From: a bacterium
GTDB taxonomy: Bacteria > Tectomicrobia > Entotheonellia > Entotheonellales > Entotheonellaceae
Assembly (NCBI GenBank): GCA_027294925.1
Contig: JAPULM010000199.1
Span: 1-9,741 of the forward strand
DNA length: 9,741 nucleotides
Reading direction: 5' to 3'
The translations under genes were made by a program, and so were the position numbers. Below are positions 1 through 6,654 of this stretch, in pieces; within the stretch, counting starts at the first letter, position 1; each line of letters starts with the position of its first letter. The notes below the pieces were generated by a model. It did not search any database, was not told the origin of the DNA, and saw only the letters and a list, made by a program, of their open reading frames with translations.

Positions 1-38
1 ACGGGATTGCGGGTGAGCATCATGGTACAGATGAACAT

Positions 39-44
39 GAGGAG
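39..44 (+). promoter_or_regulatory. Ribosome binding site deciding the CoA-transferase start
   Basis: GAGGAG is spaced 6 nt from ATG 51. It favours this ATG over the in-frame TTG at 45, which directly abuts the site. Confidence 0.7.
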
Positions 45-50
45 TTGAAG

Positions 51-1280
51 ATGGAACGGAAATCATTTGATCCGAACTTCGCGGGCATGCTTAATGGGCT
101 GCGGGTGGTCGACCTGTCCCGCGTGGTGGCGGGTAACATGATCACGCTACAATTGGCCGATCATGGCGCGGATGTGATAAAGATCGAGCCCTTGCCCAAT
201 GGCGACCCCCTACGTGCCTGGAAAGAAGGCGGTTATTCAGCATATTGGAAGGTTTATGCGCGCAACAAGCGCAGCCTGGGGCTTAATTTCCGTGCTGAGG
301 GCGCGTCGGAATTGATACGCGACATGGCAGCTAAGGCTGATGTGTTGGTTGAAGGCTTTCGGCCCGGTACCCTGGAAAAAATGGGATTAGCGCCTGATAC
401 CCTGCATGCCCTAAACCCAGATCTTATTATTGTCCGTGTCTCCGGCTTCGGGCAGACAGGGCCATACTCACCGCGTCCGGGCTTCGGCACCTTAGTGGAA
501 GCGATGTCCGGATTCGCAGTCCGTACGGGGTTTGCTGACCGCGAGCCTGTCCTGCCGCCGCTTGCCCTTGCCGACATGATTGCGGGTTTGTATGGGGCTT
601 TCGCCACGGTGACGGCCGTACGCGCTAGAGAACGCGGAGAAGCGCCTGGACAGGTGATTGACCTGTCGTTACTCGAGCCGATTATTTCGATCCTAGGGCC
701 GGAAGCAACGGCCTACACGACGACAGGACAGCTCAAGGAACGGGTGGGAAGCGGCTCGAATACGGCGTCTCCCCGCAATGTTTACAAAACAAGTGACGAC
801 AAGTGGGTGGCGCTTTCCGGATCGGTGCAGGCAATGGCAGAACGTGTGTTCCGGCTTGTCGGTCGCGAAGACATGATTGATGATCCGCGCTACAAGGACA
901 ATACGTCGCGTGTTAAACATCGTGAGGAAGTTGATGCGATTGTCGGTGGCTGGGTGGCGAAACAGACTCGGGAGGAAGCCCTCAAAGCATTTGCCGATGC
1001 CTCGGTGACGGCTGCACCAGTGTATGATATCGCTGGCCTAATCGACGATCCACATGTCAAAGAGCGGGGTATCTTTGAGGCGTTGCCTGACGAAGAGTTG
1101 GGATGGGTTCAGATGCATGCGCCAGTGCCACGTCTTTCGGCCACGCCAGCTGGGTATCGTCGACCTGCGCCACGGGTTGGAGAACATACGTGGGAGGTCC
1201 TGCGAGAGTTGTCGTTCGACGCGTCTCGCATAGCGGCTTTACGAGACGCCGGTATCGTTGTCGGTGAGGGTGCGCCGTAG
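51..1280 (+). CDS. CaiB/BaiF family (class III) CoA-transferase
   Basis: This is a cytoplasmic enzyme that moves coenzyme A between an acyl-CoA and a free carboxylic acid; the substrate cannot be read from the sequence. At 409 aa it has the family's usual length. Family landmarks appear in order: an N-terminal LSRVVAG...LADHGADVIKIEP block (about residues 22-48), NKRSLGL, the FRPGTLEKMGL block (about 103-113), SGFGQTGPY, and LADMIAGLYGA with the expected catalytic Asp near residue 175. The C-terminal APVYDIAGLIDDPHVKERGIF block is also present. One small departure is AGN where most relatives have AGP. I chose ATG 51 because GAGGAG lies at 39-44 with a 6-nt gap; an in-frame TTG at 45 overlaps the end of that site. 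The frame stays open to the left edge, so a longer upstream protein cannot be fully excluded. A second open frame ends with TGA at 46-48, which could be the tail of an upstream gene. The next gene is convergent. Confidence 0.93.
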   Translation: MERKSFDPNFAGMLNGLRVVDLSRVVAGNMITLQLADHGADVIKIEPLPNGDPLRAWKEGGYSAYWKVYARNKRSLGLNFRAEGASELIRDMAAKADVLVEGFRPGTLEKMGLAPDTLHALNPDLIIVRVSGFGQTGPYSPRPGFGTLVEAMSGFAVRTGFADREPVLPPLALADMIAGLYGAFATVTAVRARERGEAPGQVIDLSLLEPIISILGPEATAYTTTGQLKERVGSGSNTASPRNVYKTSDDKWVALSGSVQAMAERVFRLVGREDMIDDPRYKDNTSRVKHREEVDAIVGGWVAKQTREEALKAFADASVTAAPVYDIAGLIDDPHVKERGIFEALPDEELGWVQMHAPVPRLSATPAGYRRPAPRVGEHTWEVLRELSFDASRIAALRDAGIVVGEGAP

Positions 1281-1296
1281 GTTCGGACGATGTAGA

Positions 1297-2457
1297 TTAA
1301 CAGGATGTTGCCGTATCCACGCCTAAGACCGTCTGCGCAAGCTCTCCCACATCAAAACCGTACAGGTCAGCTACGTTACGGCAGGTGATGTTATGGCGTA
1401 CATCGTCCGAGACAGTTACGAAATTTTTTGCAATGACGTCGCGTGAACGCGGCCAGGTCGATTGGGTATGCGGATAGTCCGAGGCCCACATGTAGGTTTT
1501 CTCGCCCACATGGTGACAGATCTCGATACCGATGGCATCGTCCATAAATGTCGCATAGACCTGACGTTTCCAGTATTCACTGGGCGGCATCTGCAGCTCG
1601 GTGGGTTCGTAGTGGAGATATTTGCGATAGTAGTAATCGGCGGAATACAGAAAGTACGGAATCCAGCCGATATCATTCTCTGCCGACACGAGCTTGAGGT
1701 TGGGGAAGCGCTCTAGCATGCCTGAAAACAGGATGTCGATGAACGAGCGCTGAATTTCATGCGGGGCGCACATTTTGATCTGGTAGCGCGAGCGCGTCTT
1801 ATCTTTCGATTCAGGGCCATGCCCGGCCGTGGCGTGCAGACTGACCGGCATCCGTAAAGCTTCTGCTTCTGCCCAGAAGGGATCATACGCTTTGCTGGCA
1901 AATGAGTGCCCTACGGGCGGCGAGGCCATAATAAGGGCACCGCGTAAGCCGAGTTTGGCGCAGCGGCGGAGTTCGTGACAGCCGGCTTCGATATCGAGTA
2001 GGGGAATCATACCTAAGCCTGCCAGGCGGCTAGGGGCGTAGCCACAAAACTCGGCTAACCAGTCGTTATAGGCCCGAAACAGGGCGGCTTGGAAGGGGCC
2101 ATCCGTCATGCCTAATAGACCAAAACCGACACTGGTGTAAATGACCTCTGCCTGCACACCATCGAGCGCCATATCCACCAGCCGGGGGGCGGGATCCCAA
2201 GCCCCTGCGCGGCCATCTTCCAGAGAGGTGTTTTGGTGATAGGCGAGCAAATCTTCCGAATTTACCCCGCTGGCAAAGGCGCTCGACATCAAACGCGGTT
2301 CGAGACCGTCACAGATAAAATAGAATCCCTTTTTCCCCTCGGGGTTCATTACAAAAGACGGTGCACGATCCCGAAACGCCTTATCTAATCGAGCTGACCA
2401 CAGGTCGGCAGGTTCTACGATGTGCGAATCAGCTGAAATTAAGGGCTGTTCAGGCAT
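1297..2457 (-). CDS. Amidohydrolase-2 family protein (metal-dependent TIM-barrel hydrolase or decarboxylase)
   Basis: This is a 386-aa predicted cytoplasmic protein of the amidohydrolase-2 (COG2159-like) group, which includes hydrolases and non-oxidative decarboxylases acting on aromatic and related acids. Visible landmarks are an N-terminal SADSHIVEP strand with D10 and H12 as likely metal ligands, and a central SLHATAG segment with H208. A SAENDIGWIPYFL block lies around 258-270, and a C-terminal WASDYPH holds the conserved Asp 327 and H330. There is no signal peptide. I chose ATG 2457 because AGGGAG lies 5 nt upstream of it; an in-frame GTG at 2484 has no comparable site. The gene is divergent from the liv operon and convergent with the CoA-transferase, 16 nt away, with no obvious terminator between them. 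A candidate promoter lies at 2531-2503. Assignment to the superfamily is secure; the reaction and substrate are unknown. Confidence 0.92.
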   Translation of the reverse strand: MPEQPLISADSHIVEPADLWSARLDKAFRDRAPSFVMNPEGKKGFYFICDGLEPRLMSSAFASGVNSEDLLAYHQNTSLEDGRAGAWDPAPRLVDMALDGVQAEVIYTSVGFGLLGMTDGPFQAALFRAYNDWLAEFCGYAPSRLAGLGMIPLLDIEAGCHELRRCAKLGLRGALIMASPPVGHSFASKAYDPFWAEAEALRMPVSLHATAGHGPESKDKTRSRYQIKMCAPHEIQRSFIDILFSGMLERFPNLKLVSAENDIGWIPYFLYSADYYYRKYLHYEPTELQMPPSEYWKRQVYATFMDDAIGIEICHHVGEKTYMWASDYPHTQSTWPRSRDVIAKNFVTVSDDVRHNITCRNVADLYGFDVGELAQTVLGVDTATSC

Positions 2458-2462
2458 AATTT

Positions 2463-2468
2463 CTCCCT
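2463..2468 (-). promoter_or_regulatory. Ribosome binding site deciding the amidohydrolase start
   Basis: Read on the minus strand this is AGGGAG, 5 nt before ATG 2457. It argues for that start and against the GTG at 2484, which lies upstream of the site itself. Confidence 0.7.
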
Positions 2469-2502
2469 CTCTATGTGTTGGCACCCGGTGTTGGTGTAAT
2501 CT

Positions 2503-2531
2503 TTTGTACGGGAGACAGCATGTAAAGTCAA
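2503..2531 (-). promoter_or_regulatory. Candidate sigma-70 promoter for the amidohydrolase gene
   Basis: On the minus strand, -35 TTGACT (2531-2526) is followed after 17 nt by -10 TACAAA (2508-2503). Matches to consensus are 5/6 and 4/6 with ideal spacing. Transcription would start near 2496, giving a leader of about 40 nt before ATG 2457. Confidence 0.5.
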
Positions 2532-2545
2532 GGCGATTGTCGCCT
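2531..2545. promoter_or_regulatory. Perfect 15-bp inverted repeat, candidate operator
   Basis: AGGCGA-TTG-TCGCCT is a perfect 6-bp dyad around a 3-nt centre. Its edge overlaps the last base of the leftward -35 hexamer, a position where a bound dimer could activate or block that promoter. No regulator gene is in the window, so the binding protein is unknown and the assignment is inference. Confidence 0.4.
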
Positions 2546-2741
2546 GGCTATCCCGTCCTGGAAACGGCTACAGCATGCCTTAGGCAACATTCCACGCAAC
2601 ATTAGCGGTTCTTTTTGTTGCCAAAAGATGTGCCTTTTCCCCGTTGGTAACGCTTCTCGTGTCTTGATCCGATTGTCCCATTTTACTCGAGGTTGTTGCA
2701 TCGCCGGCTCTCCTATTACCAAGACCGCTGCAATTTTGATC

Positions 2742-2771
2742 TTGACATGGCGTTTTTGTCTGTCGTATAAA
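2742..2771 (+). promoter_or_regulatory. Candidate sigma-70 promoter for the liv/acyl-CoA ligase operon
   Basis: A perfect -35 TTGACA (2742-2747) is followed after 18 nt by -10 TATAAA (2766-2771), which is 5/6 to consensus. The predicted start near 2778 gives a leader of about 127 nt to the livG ATG at 2905. It is the best promoter-like sequence in the window, is correctly oriented and lies upstream of the whole operon. Confidence 0.65.
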
Positions 2772-2891
2772 CACCTTCTGATATGCCTACATCTTTCATG
2801 GTCTCTATTAAAAAAGCTAATTGTAGCAGTATAGGGGTTGTGAGCTTGGCTCTTTCCCTCGCGATGCCGTGCGGAAAGTCAGTAGAAACTC

Positions 2892-2900
2892 GAGGGGAGA
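2892..2900 (+). promoter_or_regulatory. Ribosome binding site deciding the livG start
   Basis: The purine run GAGGGGAGA ends a few bases before ATG 2905. It selects that codon over the in-frame GTG at 2869, which would place this site inside the coding region. Confidence 0.7.
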
Positions 2901-2904
2901 CCCT

Positions 2905-3684
2905 ATGGCAAGAGAGGTCGTTCTGAGCGTCCGAGACACGTCCAAGCATTTTGGCGGGGTCGTGGCGGTGAATAAGGTCAGTGTAGATATTCAGCGCGGT
3001 GAGATTATTTCAATCATTGGCCCAAATGGCGCTGGGAAGACAACTCTTCTGAACATGGTGAGTGGTTTCTACCATCCGGATCGAGGCTCCATCACCCTGA
3101 GGGGTCAGGACATCACGCATTTTTCTCCCAGTCGTATCGCTACATTTGGTATTGCGCGAACCTTTCAAAACATTGCGTTGTTCCAGGGTATGACGGTGCT
3201 CGATAACATCATGTTAGGCCGTCACGTTCACATGCGTACAGGCGCTTTAGCAGCGATAATTCGTTTTGGACCGGCCATGCGTGAGGAAGTGAGAAACCGA
3301 CGCGTGGTGGAAGATATCATCGAGTTTCTCGAGATTGAGCCGCTGCGCAAGCGGCTAGTCGGGGCGCTGGCCTATGGTTTACAAAAGCGCGTTGAGTTGG
3401 GTCGAGCACTCGCGGCTGAACCGGAAATTCTGCTTCTTGATGAGCCCATGGGGGGGATGAACCTGGAAGAGAAGGAGGATATGGTTCGGTTTATCATCGA
3501 CGTCAATGAGGAGCTGGGAACGACGATCGTCCTCATTGAGCACGATATGGGTGTCGTCATGGATATCTCGGAGCGTGTGGTGGTGCTCGATCTAGGGGAA
3601 AAGATTGCTGACGGAAGGCCGGACGAGATAAAAGAGAATCCTGATGTGATCAAGGCGTATTTGGGTGCGCCGGCAACGGAATAA
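2905..3684 (+). CDS. livG: Liv/HAAT-type ABC transporter ATPase, LivG-like
   Basis: This is a 259-aa cytoplasmic ATP-binding subunit that pairs with LivF to drive import through LivH and LivM. Walker A GPNGAGKT is at 39-46, the Q-loop RTFQNI contains Q88, Walker B ILLLDEP is at 175-181 and the switch His is H213 in IEHDM. As is usual for LivG, the classical LSGGQ is replaced by a degenerate signature, AYGLQKRVELGRAL (156-169). DEPMGGMN after Walker B and the end NPDVIKAYLG are also typical of LivG and separate it from LivF. ATG 2905 is preferred because a strong purine-rich site lies just upstream. It is the first gene of the operon, behind the promoter at 2742-2771 and 30 nt before the acyl-CoA ligase. 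The family call is firm; the transported substrate is not shown by the ATPase. Confidence 0.95.
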   Translation: MAREVVLSVRDTSKHFGGVVAVNKVSVDIQRGEIISIIGPNGAGKTTLLNMVSGFYHPDRGSITLRGQDITHFSPSRIATFGIARTFQNIALFQGMTVLDNIMLGRHVHMRTGALAAIIRFGPAMREEVRNRRVVEDIIEFLEIEPLRKRLVGALAYGLQKRVELGRALAAEPEILLLDEPMGGMNLEEKEDMVRFIIDVNEELGTTIVLIEHDMGVVMDISERVVVLDLGEKIADGRPDEIKENPDVIKAYLGAPATE

Positions 3685-3714
3685 TCGTGCGTAGCAGTAA
3701 GGAGGATAGAAGGC

Positions 3715-5625
3715 ATGGCTGAGGAGAAAACCCTTCCTCAATTTCTCCTGAGGAATGTGCGTCAGCGCCCGCAAGATATTGCGATTCGGGAAAAGCAAAA
3801 GGGCATTTGGCAGCAGTGGACCTGGGCGCAATACCTGGAGGAAGTGAAGCACTTTGCCCTGGGCTTGAGGGCTCTGGGGTTTGAGGCTGATGATAAGCTT
3901 GCCATCATGAGTGACAATCGCCCGCAGGTGTACTGGGCGATGACTGCTGTGCAGGCGCTATGCGGTATTCCGGTGCCGCTTTATCAGGATTCGATCGGCA
4001 AGCCGCTAGAATACGTAATGAGCCATTCGGATGCCGTGATGGTTTTGGCGGAGAACCAGGAGCAGGTTGATAAGATCCTGGATAGTAAGGACAGCCTACC
4101 AAATATCCGCAAGATTATCTACGATGATCCCAAGGGCCTGCGTCACTACGACGATCCGATGCTCATTAGTTACACGGAGCTGCAAGCGCAGGGACGTGAA
4201 CTTGCGCAGGAACGTCCTGACTTGTTCGAGGAACTGGTGGCGGCGGGTAAAGCGGACGACATCGCCCTGATTGGCTATACCTCGGGAACGACTGGGACAC
4301 CAAAGGGCGCCATGCTCTCGCATGCCAATCTGATTTCGGCTGTGCAAGGCATGCATGACGTCGAGCCGTACTATCCGTCAGATGAAACAATGGCTTATCT
4401 GCCACCGGCCTGGATCGGTGATACATTTTGGTCGTTGGCCGGGTCGTTGATCGATGGCTTCACGGTCAATTGTCCCGAAGGGCCGGAAACCGTACAGGAA
4501 AACATCCGGGAGATCGCCCCGAACTTCCTCGTGGCACCGCCGCGCATCTGGGAGAACCTGGTGTCGGAAGTGCAGGTGAAGATGGAGGACGCGTCGTTTA
4601 TTAAGCGCTGGATTTATAATAGGCTGATGCCTGTTGGGTACGAGGTGGCTCGCCGCAAGATGGAAAAGACACCCATACCAGCGGGACAACGGTTCAAACA
4701 CGCCTTAGGTGAATTTTTTGTGTTTGGTCCGTTGCGCGATCAGATGGGCTTTCGTCATATCCGTTACGCCTACACCGGTGGTGCGCCGCTGGGCCCCGAA
4801 GTGTTTTTATTTTTCCGCGCTCTTGGCATTAATTTGAAGCAGATTTACGGCCAGACCGAGACAGGCGTGACGTGCGTCCAGCGCGACGATGAGGTGGCCC
4901 TGGGCACGGTTGGGAGGCCATTCCCCAACGTTCAGATGAAGCTGTCGGATGATGGCGAAGTCCTGGTGAGTGGACCGACGGTGTTTCTCGGCTACTACAA
5001 GAATCCGGAAGCGACGGCGGACACGATTCAAGACGGCTGGTTCTACTCGGGCGATGCGGCGTTTTTCGATCAGAATGACCATTTAGTGGTCATTGATCGC
5101 GCCCAGGACGTGACGTCGTTGGCAGACGGCACCAAGTTTGCGCCGCAGTTTATTGAAAACAAGCTGAAGTTCAGTCCGTATATCAAGGAAGTGGTGGCGT
5201 TCGGGCAGAACCGACCACATGTGGCGGCCATGGTCAACATCGATATGGAGAATGTCGGGAAATGGGCCGAGCGCAACCAGGTCGCCTATACCACCTACAC
5301 CGATTTGGCTCAGAAACCCCAGATCTATGATCTTATTGGCCAGGAGATGGAGCGCGTCAATCGTGATCTTGAAGATGCTATGCATATTCGGCGTTATGTC
5401 CTGCTTCATAAAGAACTCGATGCGGATGATGAGGAAATGACCCGGACGCAGAAAGTCCGCCGGGGTTTTGTCATGGAGAAGTATAAAGACATTATTGACG
5501 CATTGTTCTCAGATGCGGATGAGGTGCCCGTCACCTCCGTGATTACCTACCAGGACGGTAGGCAGGCGACAATGGAGACGAAGCTGGCCATCCGGAGCGT
5601 GGATGAGACGATGGTCTCGACCTGA
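3715..5625 (+). CDS. AMP-forming long-chain-type acyl-CoA ligase embedded in the liv operon
   Basis: This 636-aa ANL-superfamily enzyme activates a carboxylic acid with ATP to an acyl-adenylate and then to an acyl-CoA. The phosphate-binding loop YTSGTTGTPKG is at 188-198, the aromatic/adenine motif YGQTET at 378-383 and YSGD with the ribose-binding Asp at 444-447. The hinge begins at DRAQD (461-465), and a C-terminal TRTQKVRR supplies a candidate catalytic Lys at 580. Length and the long C-terminal tail resemble the long-chain (FadD15/FAA-like) group more than acetyl-CoA synthetase. The hinge reads LADGTKFAPQFIENKL instead of the common GE-x-I-x-P form. From memory, this LADGT form is seen in ligases encoded beside liv genes. 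AAGGAGG at 3699-3705 precedes ATG 3715 by 9 nt. The gene sits between livG and livH, implying co-transcription and that the transporter's cargo may be its acid substrate. Chain length or aromatic preference cannot be read here. Confidence 0.93.
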   Translation: MAEEKTLPQFLLRNVRQRPQDIAIREKQKGIWQQWTWAQYLEEVKHFALGLRALGFEADDKLAIMSDNRPQVYWAMTAVQALCGIPVPLYQDSIGKPLEYVMSHSDAVMVLAENQEQVDKILDSKDSLPNIRKIIYDDPKGLRHYDDPMLISYTELQAQGRELAQERPDLFEELVAAGKADDIALIGYTSGTTGTPKGAMLSHANLISAVQGMHDVEPYYPSDETMAYLPPAWIGDTFWSLAGSLIDGFTVNCPEGPETVQENIREIAPNFLVAPPRIWENLVSEVQVKMEDASFIKRWIYNRLMPVGYEVARRKMEKTPIPAGQRFKHALGEFFVFGPLRDQMGFRHIRYAYTGGAPLGPEVFLFFRALGINLKQIYGQTETGVTCVQRDDEVALGTVGRPFPNVQMKLSDDGEVLVSGPTVFLGYYKNPEATADTIQDGWFYSGDAAFFDQNDHLVVIDRAQDVTSLADGTKFAPQFIENKLKFSPYIKEVVAFGQNRPHVAAMVNIDMENVGKWAERNQVAYTTYTDLAQKPQIYDLIGQEMERVNRDLEDAMHIRRYVLLHKELDADDEEMTRTQKVRRGFVMEKYKDIIDALFSDADEVPVTSVITYQDGRQATMETKLAIRSVDETMVST

Positions 5626-5680
5626 AGTGGGCGACAGTGAACATGAATTGAGGGCTTGACTGCTATGCAGGTGATGCGGA

Positions 5681-6649
5681 ATGGGAAGTAACAACAAGAA
5701 GCCGATGATCATAACGGCGGCATGTATCGGGTTATTAGTGATCGCCTATATGTTCAATTCGGAGAAGGAATTTTTTCTCGACCTGGTTATCAACGGCCTG
5801 CTCGTTGGCCTGATGTACGCCCTGGTTGCGCTGGGATTCGTATTGATTTACAAGGCGACTGCGGTGATCAACTTTGCCCAGGGCGACCTGGTGATGTTTG
5901 CCGGCTATGTCGCTGCCTTCACGATGGTGGATCTGGGCGTGTCACTCTGGTTCATGCTGATCATTGTGAGTATTGGTATGGTGCTCCTGGGGTTTCTCCT
6001 GGAACGCGTCATCCTGCGTCCGCTGGTCGGACAGCCGGTGATTTCGGTCATCATGGTGACCATCGGGCTGGCCTTTGTGTTGCAAGGCCTGGTGACGATT
6101 CTCTGGGGGGTGCAAACCAGGGAGTTGGCTTTACCGGTGCGGGTTGATCCCTATATCATCGGTTCAGTATTCATCTCTCCTATCAATATCGTGGCGGCGG
6201 TCATTGCCATCGTCTTCCTGGTCGTGTTCTATATATTCTTCACACGCAGCCGCATGGGGGTCGCCATGCGGGCGGTGGCCGATGACCAGCAGGCCGCCAT
6301 GGTGGTCGGCATCAAAGTGCCGCAGGTGTTTGCCTTGTCGTGGGCGATCGCCGGACTGGCGGCAACGGCTGGTGGCATTATCTGGGGCAATCAGATCGGG
6401 GTGGACACGTTTCTGAATCTGATCGGACTAAAGGTTTTTCCGGTGGTTATTCTCGGGGGCCTGGAAAGTATTGGTGGGGCCATCCTTGCCGGCCTGATTA
6501 TGGGGGTGGTTGAGAGCCTGGCGGCAGGATACTTCGATCCCCTGGTCGGCGGTGGCACGAAGGATTTTGTGCCCTATGTGCTGATGGTGATGGTGTTGTT
6601 TATTCGACCGTACGGTATGTTCGGACATGAAACGATTGAGCGAGTATAG
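5681..6649 (+). CDS. livH: Liv/HAAT-type ABC transporter permease, LivH-like
   Basis: This 322-aa inner-membrane permease is one half of the import channel. The hydrophobic segments and family motifs are clear: the block around 37-71 containing LVGLMYALVALGF and VINFAQGD, and the cytoplasmic ATPase-contact loop TRSRMGVAMRAVADDQQAA at about 188-206. The end, VFPVVILGGLESIGGAILAG (252-271) followed by FIRPYGMFG, is also typical. A short extra hydrophobic stretch (about 9-24) precedes the usual first membrane segment. AGGTGA at 5669-5674 lies 6 nt before ATG 5681 and supports that start; ATG 5705 is a weaker alternative. It lies 55 nt after the ligase and 5 nt before livM, so livH and livM are probably translationally coupled. 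A long overlapping frame inside its first half is a shadow. Confidence 0.94.
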   Translation: MGSNNKKPMIITAACIGLLVIAYMFNSEKEFFLDLVINGLLVGLMYALVALGFVLIYKATAVINFAQGDLVMFAGYVAAFTMVDLGVSLWFMLIIVSIGMVLLGFLLERVILRPLVGQPVISVIMVTIGLAFVLQGLVTILWGVQTRELALPVRVDPYIIGSVFISPINIVAAVIAIVFLVVFYIFFTRSRMGVAMRAVADDQQAAMVVGIKVPQVFALSWAIAGLAATAGGIIWGNQIGVDTFLNLIGLKVFPVVILGGLESIGGAILAGLIMGVVESLAAGYFDPLVGGGTKDFVPYVLMVMVLFIRPYGMFGHETIERV

Positions 6650-6654
6650 CGATT

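Larger units (their letters stand above)
2458..2904. other. Divergent intergenic control region
   Basis: This 447-nt stretch separates the leftward amidohydrolase gene from the rightward liv operon. It is more AT-rich than its surroundings and I see no convincing gene in it. It holds a leftward promoter candidate (2503-2531), a perfect palindrome (2531-2545) and a rightward promoter candidate (2742-2771). It also holds a second short palindrome TGCCT-T-AGGCA at 2576-2586, the direct repeat GCAACATT at 2584 and 2596, the direct repeat GTGTTGG at 2475 and 2488, and TGTTGC at 2616 and 2694. These are visible patterns; their use as operators is inference. Small open frames here lack ribosome binding sites and recognisable protein features. 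Confidence 0.75.

Noticed and set aside
2528..2774. Overlapping 64-codon minus-strand frames upstream of the amidohydrolase
   Set aside because: Two different frames cover the same bases, neither has a convincing ribosome site or domain, and they cover the candidate operator.
2628..2834. A small hydrophobic open frame of 68 codons in the intergenic region
   Set aside because: There is no ribosome site before its ATG, it runs across the best rightward promoter, and its composition looks random.
2869..2904. GTG at 2869 as the livG start
   Set aside because: It would add 12 residues that LivG proteins do not need and would bury the strong ribosome site at 2892-2900.
5722..6147. A 141-codon plus-strand frame inside livH
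   Set aside because: It overlaps the well-supported permease frame and gives no family motif; it is a shadow of the GC-rich coding sequence.
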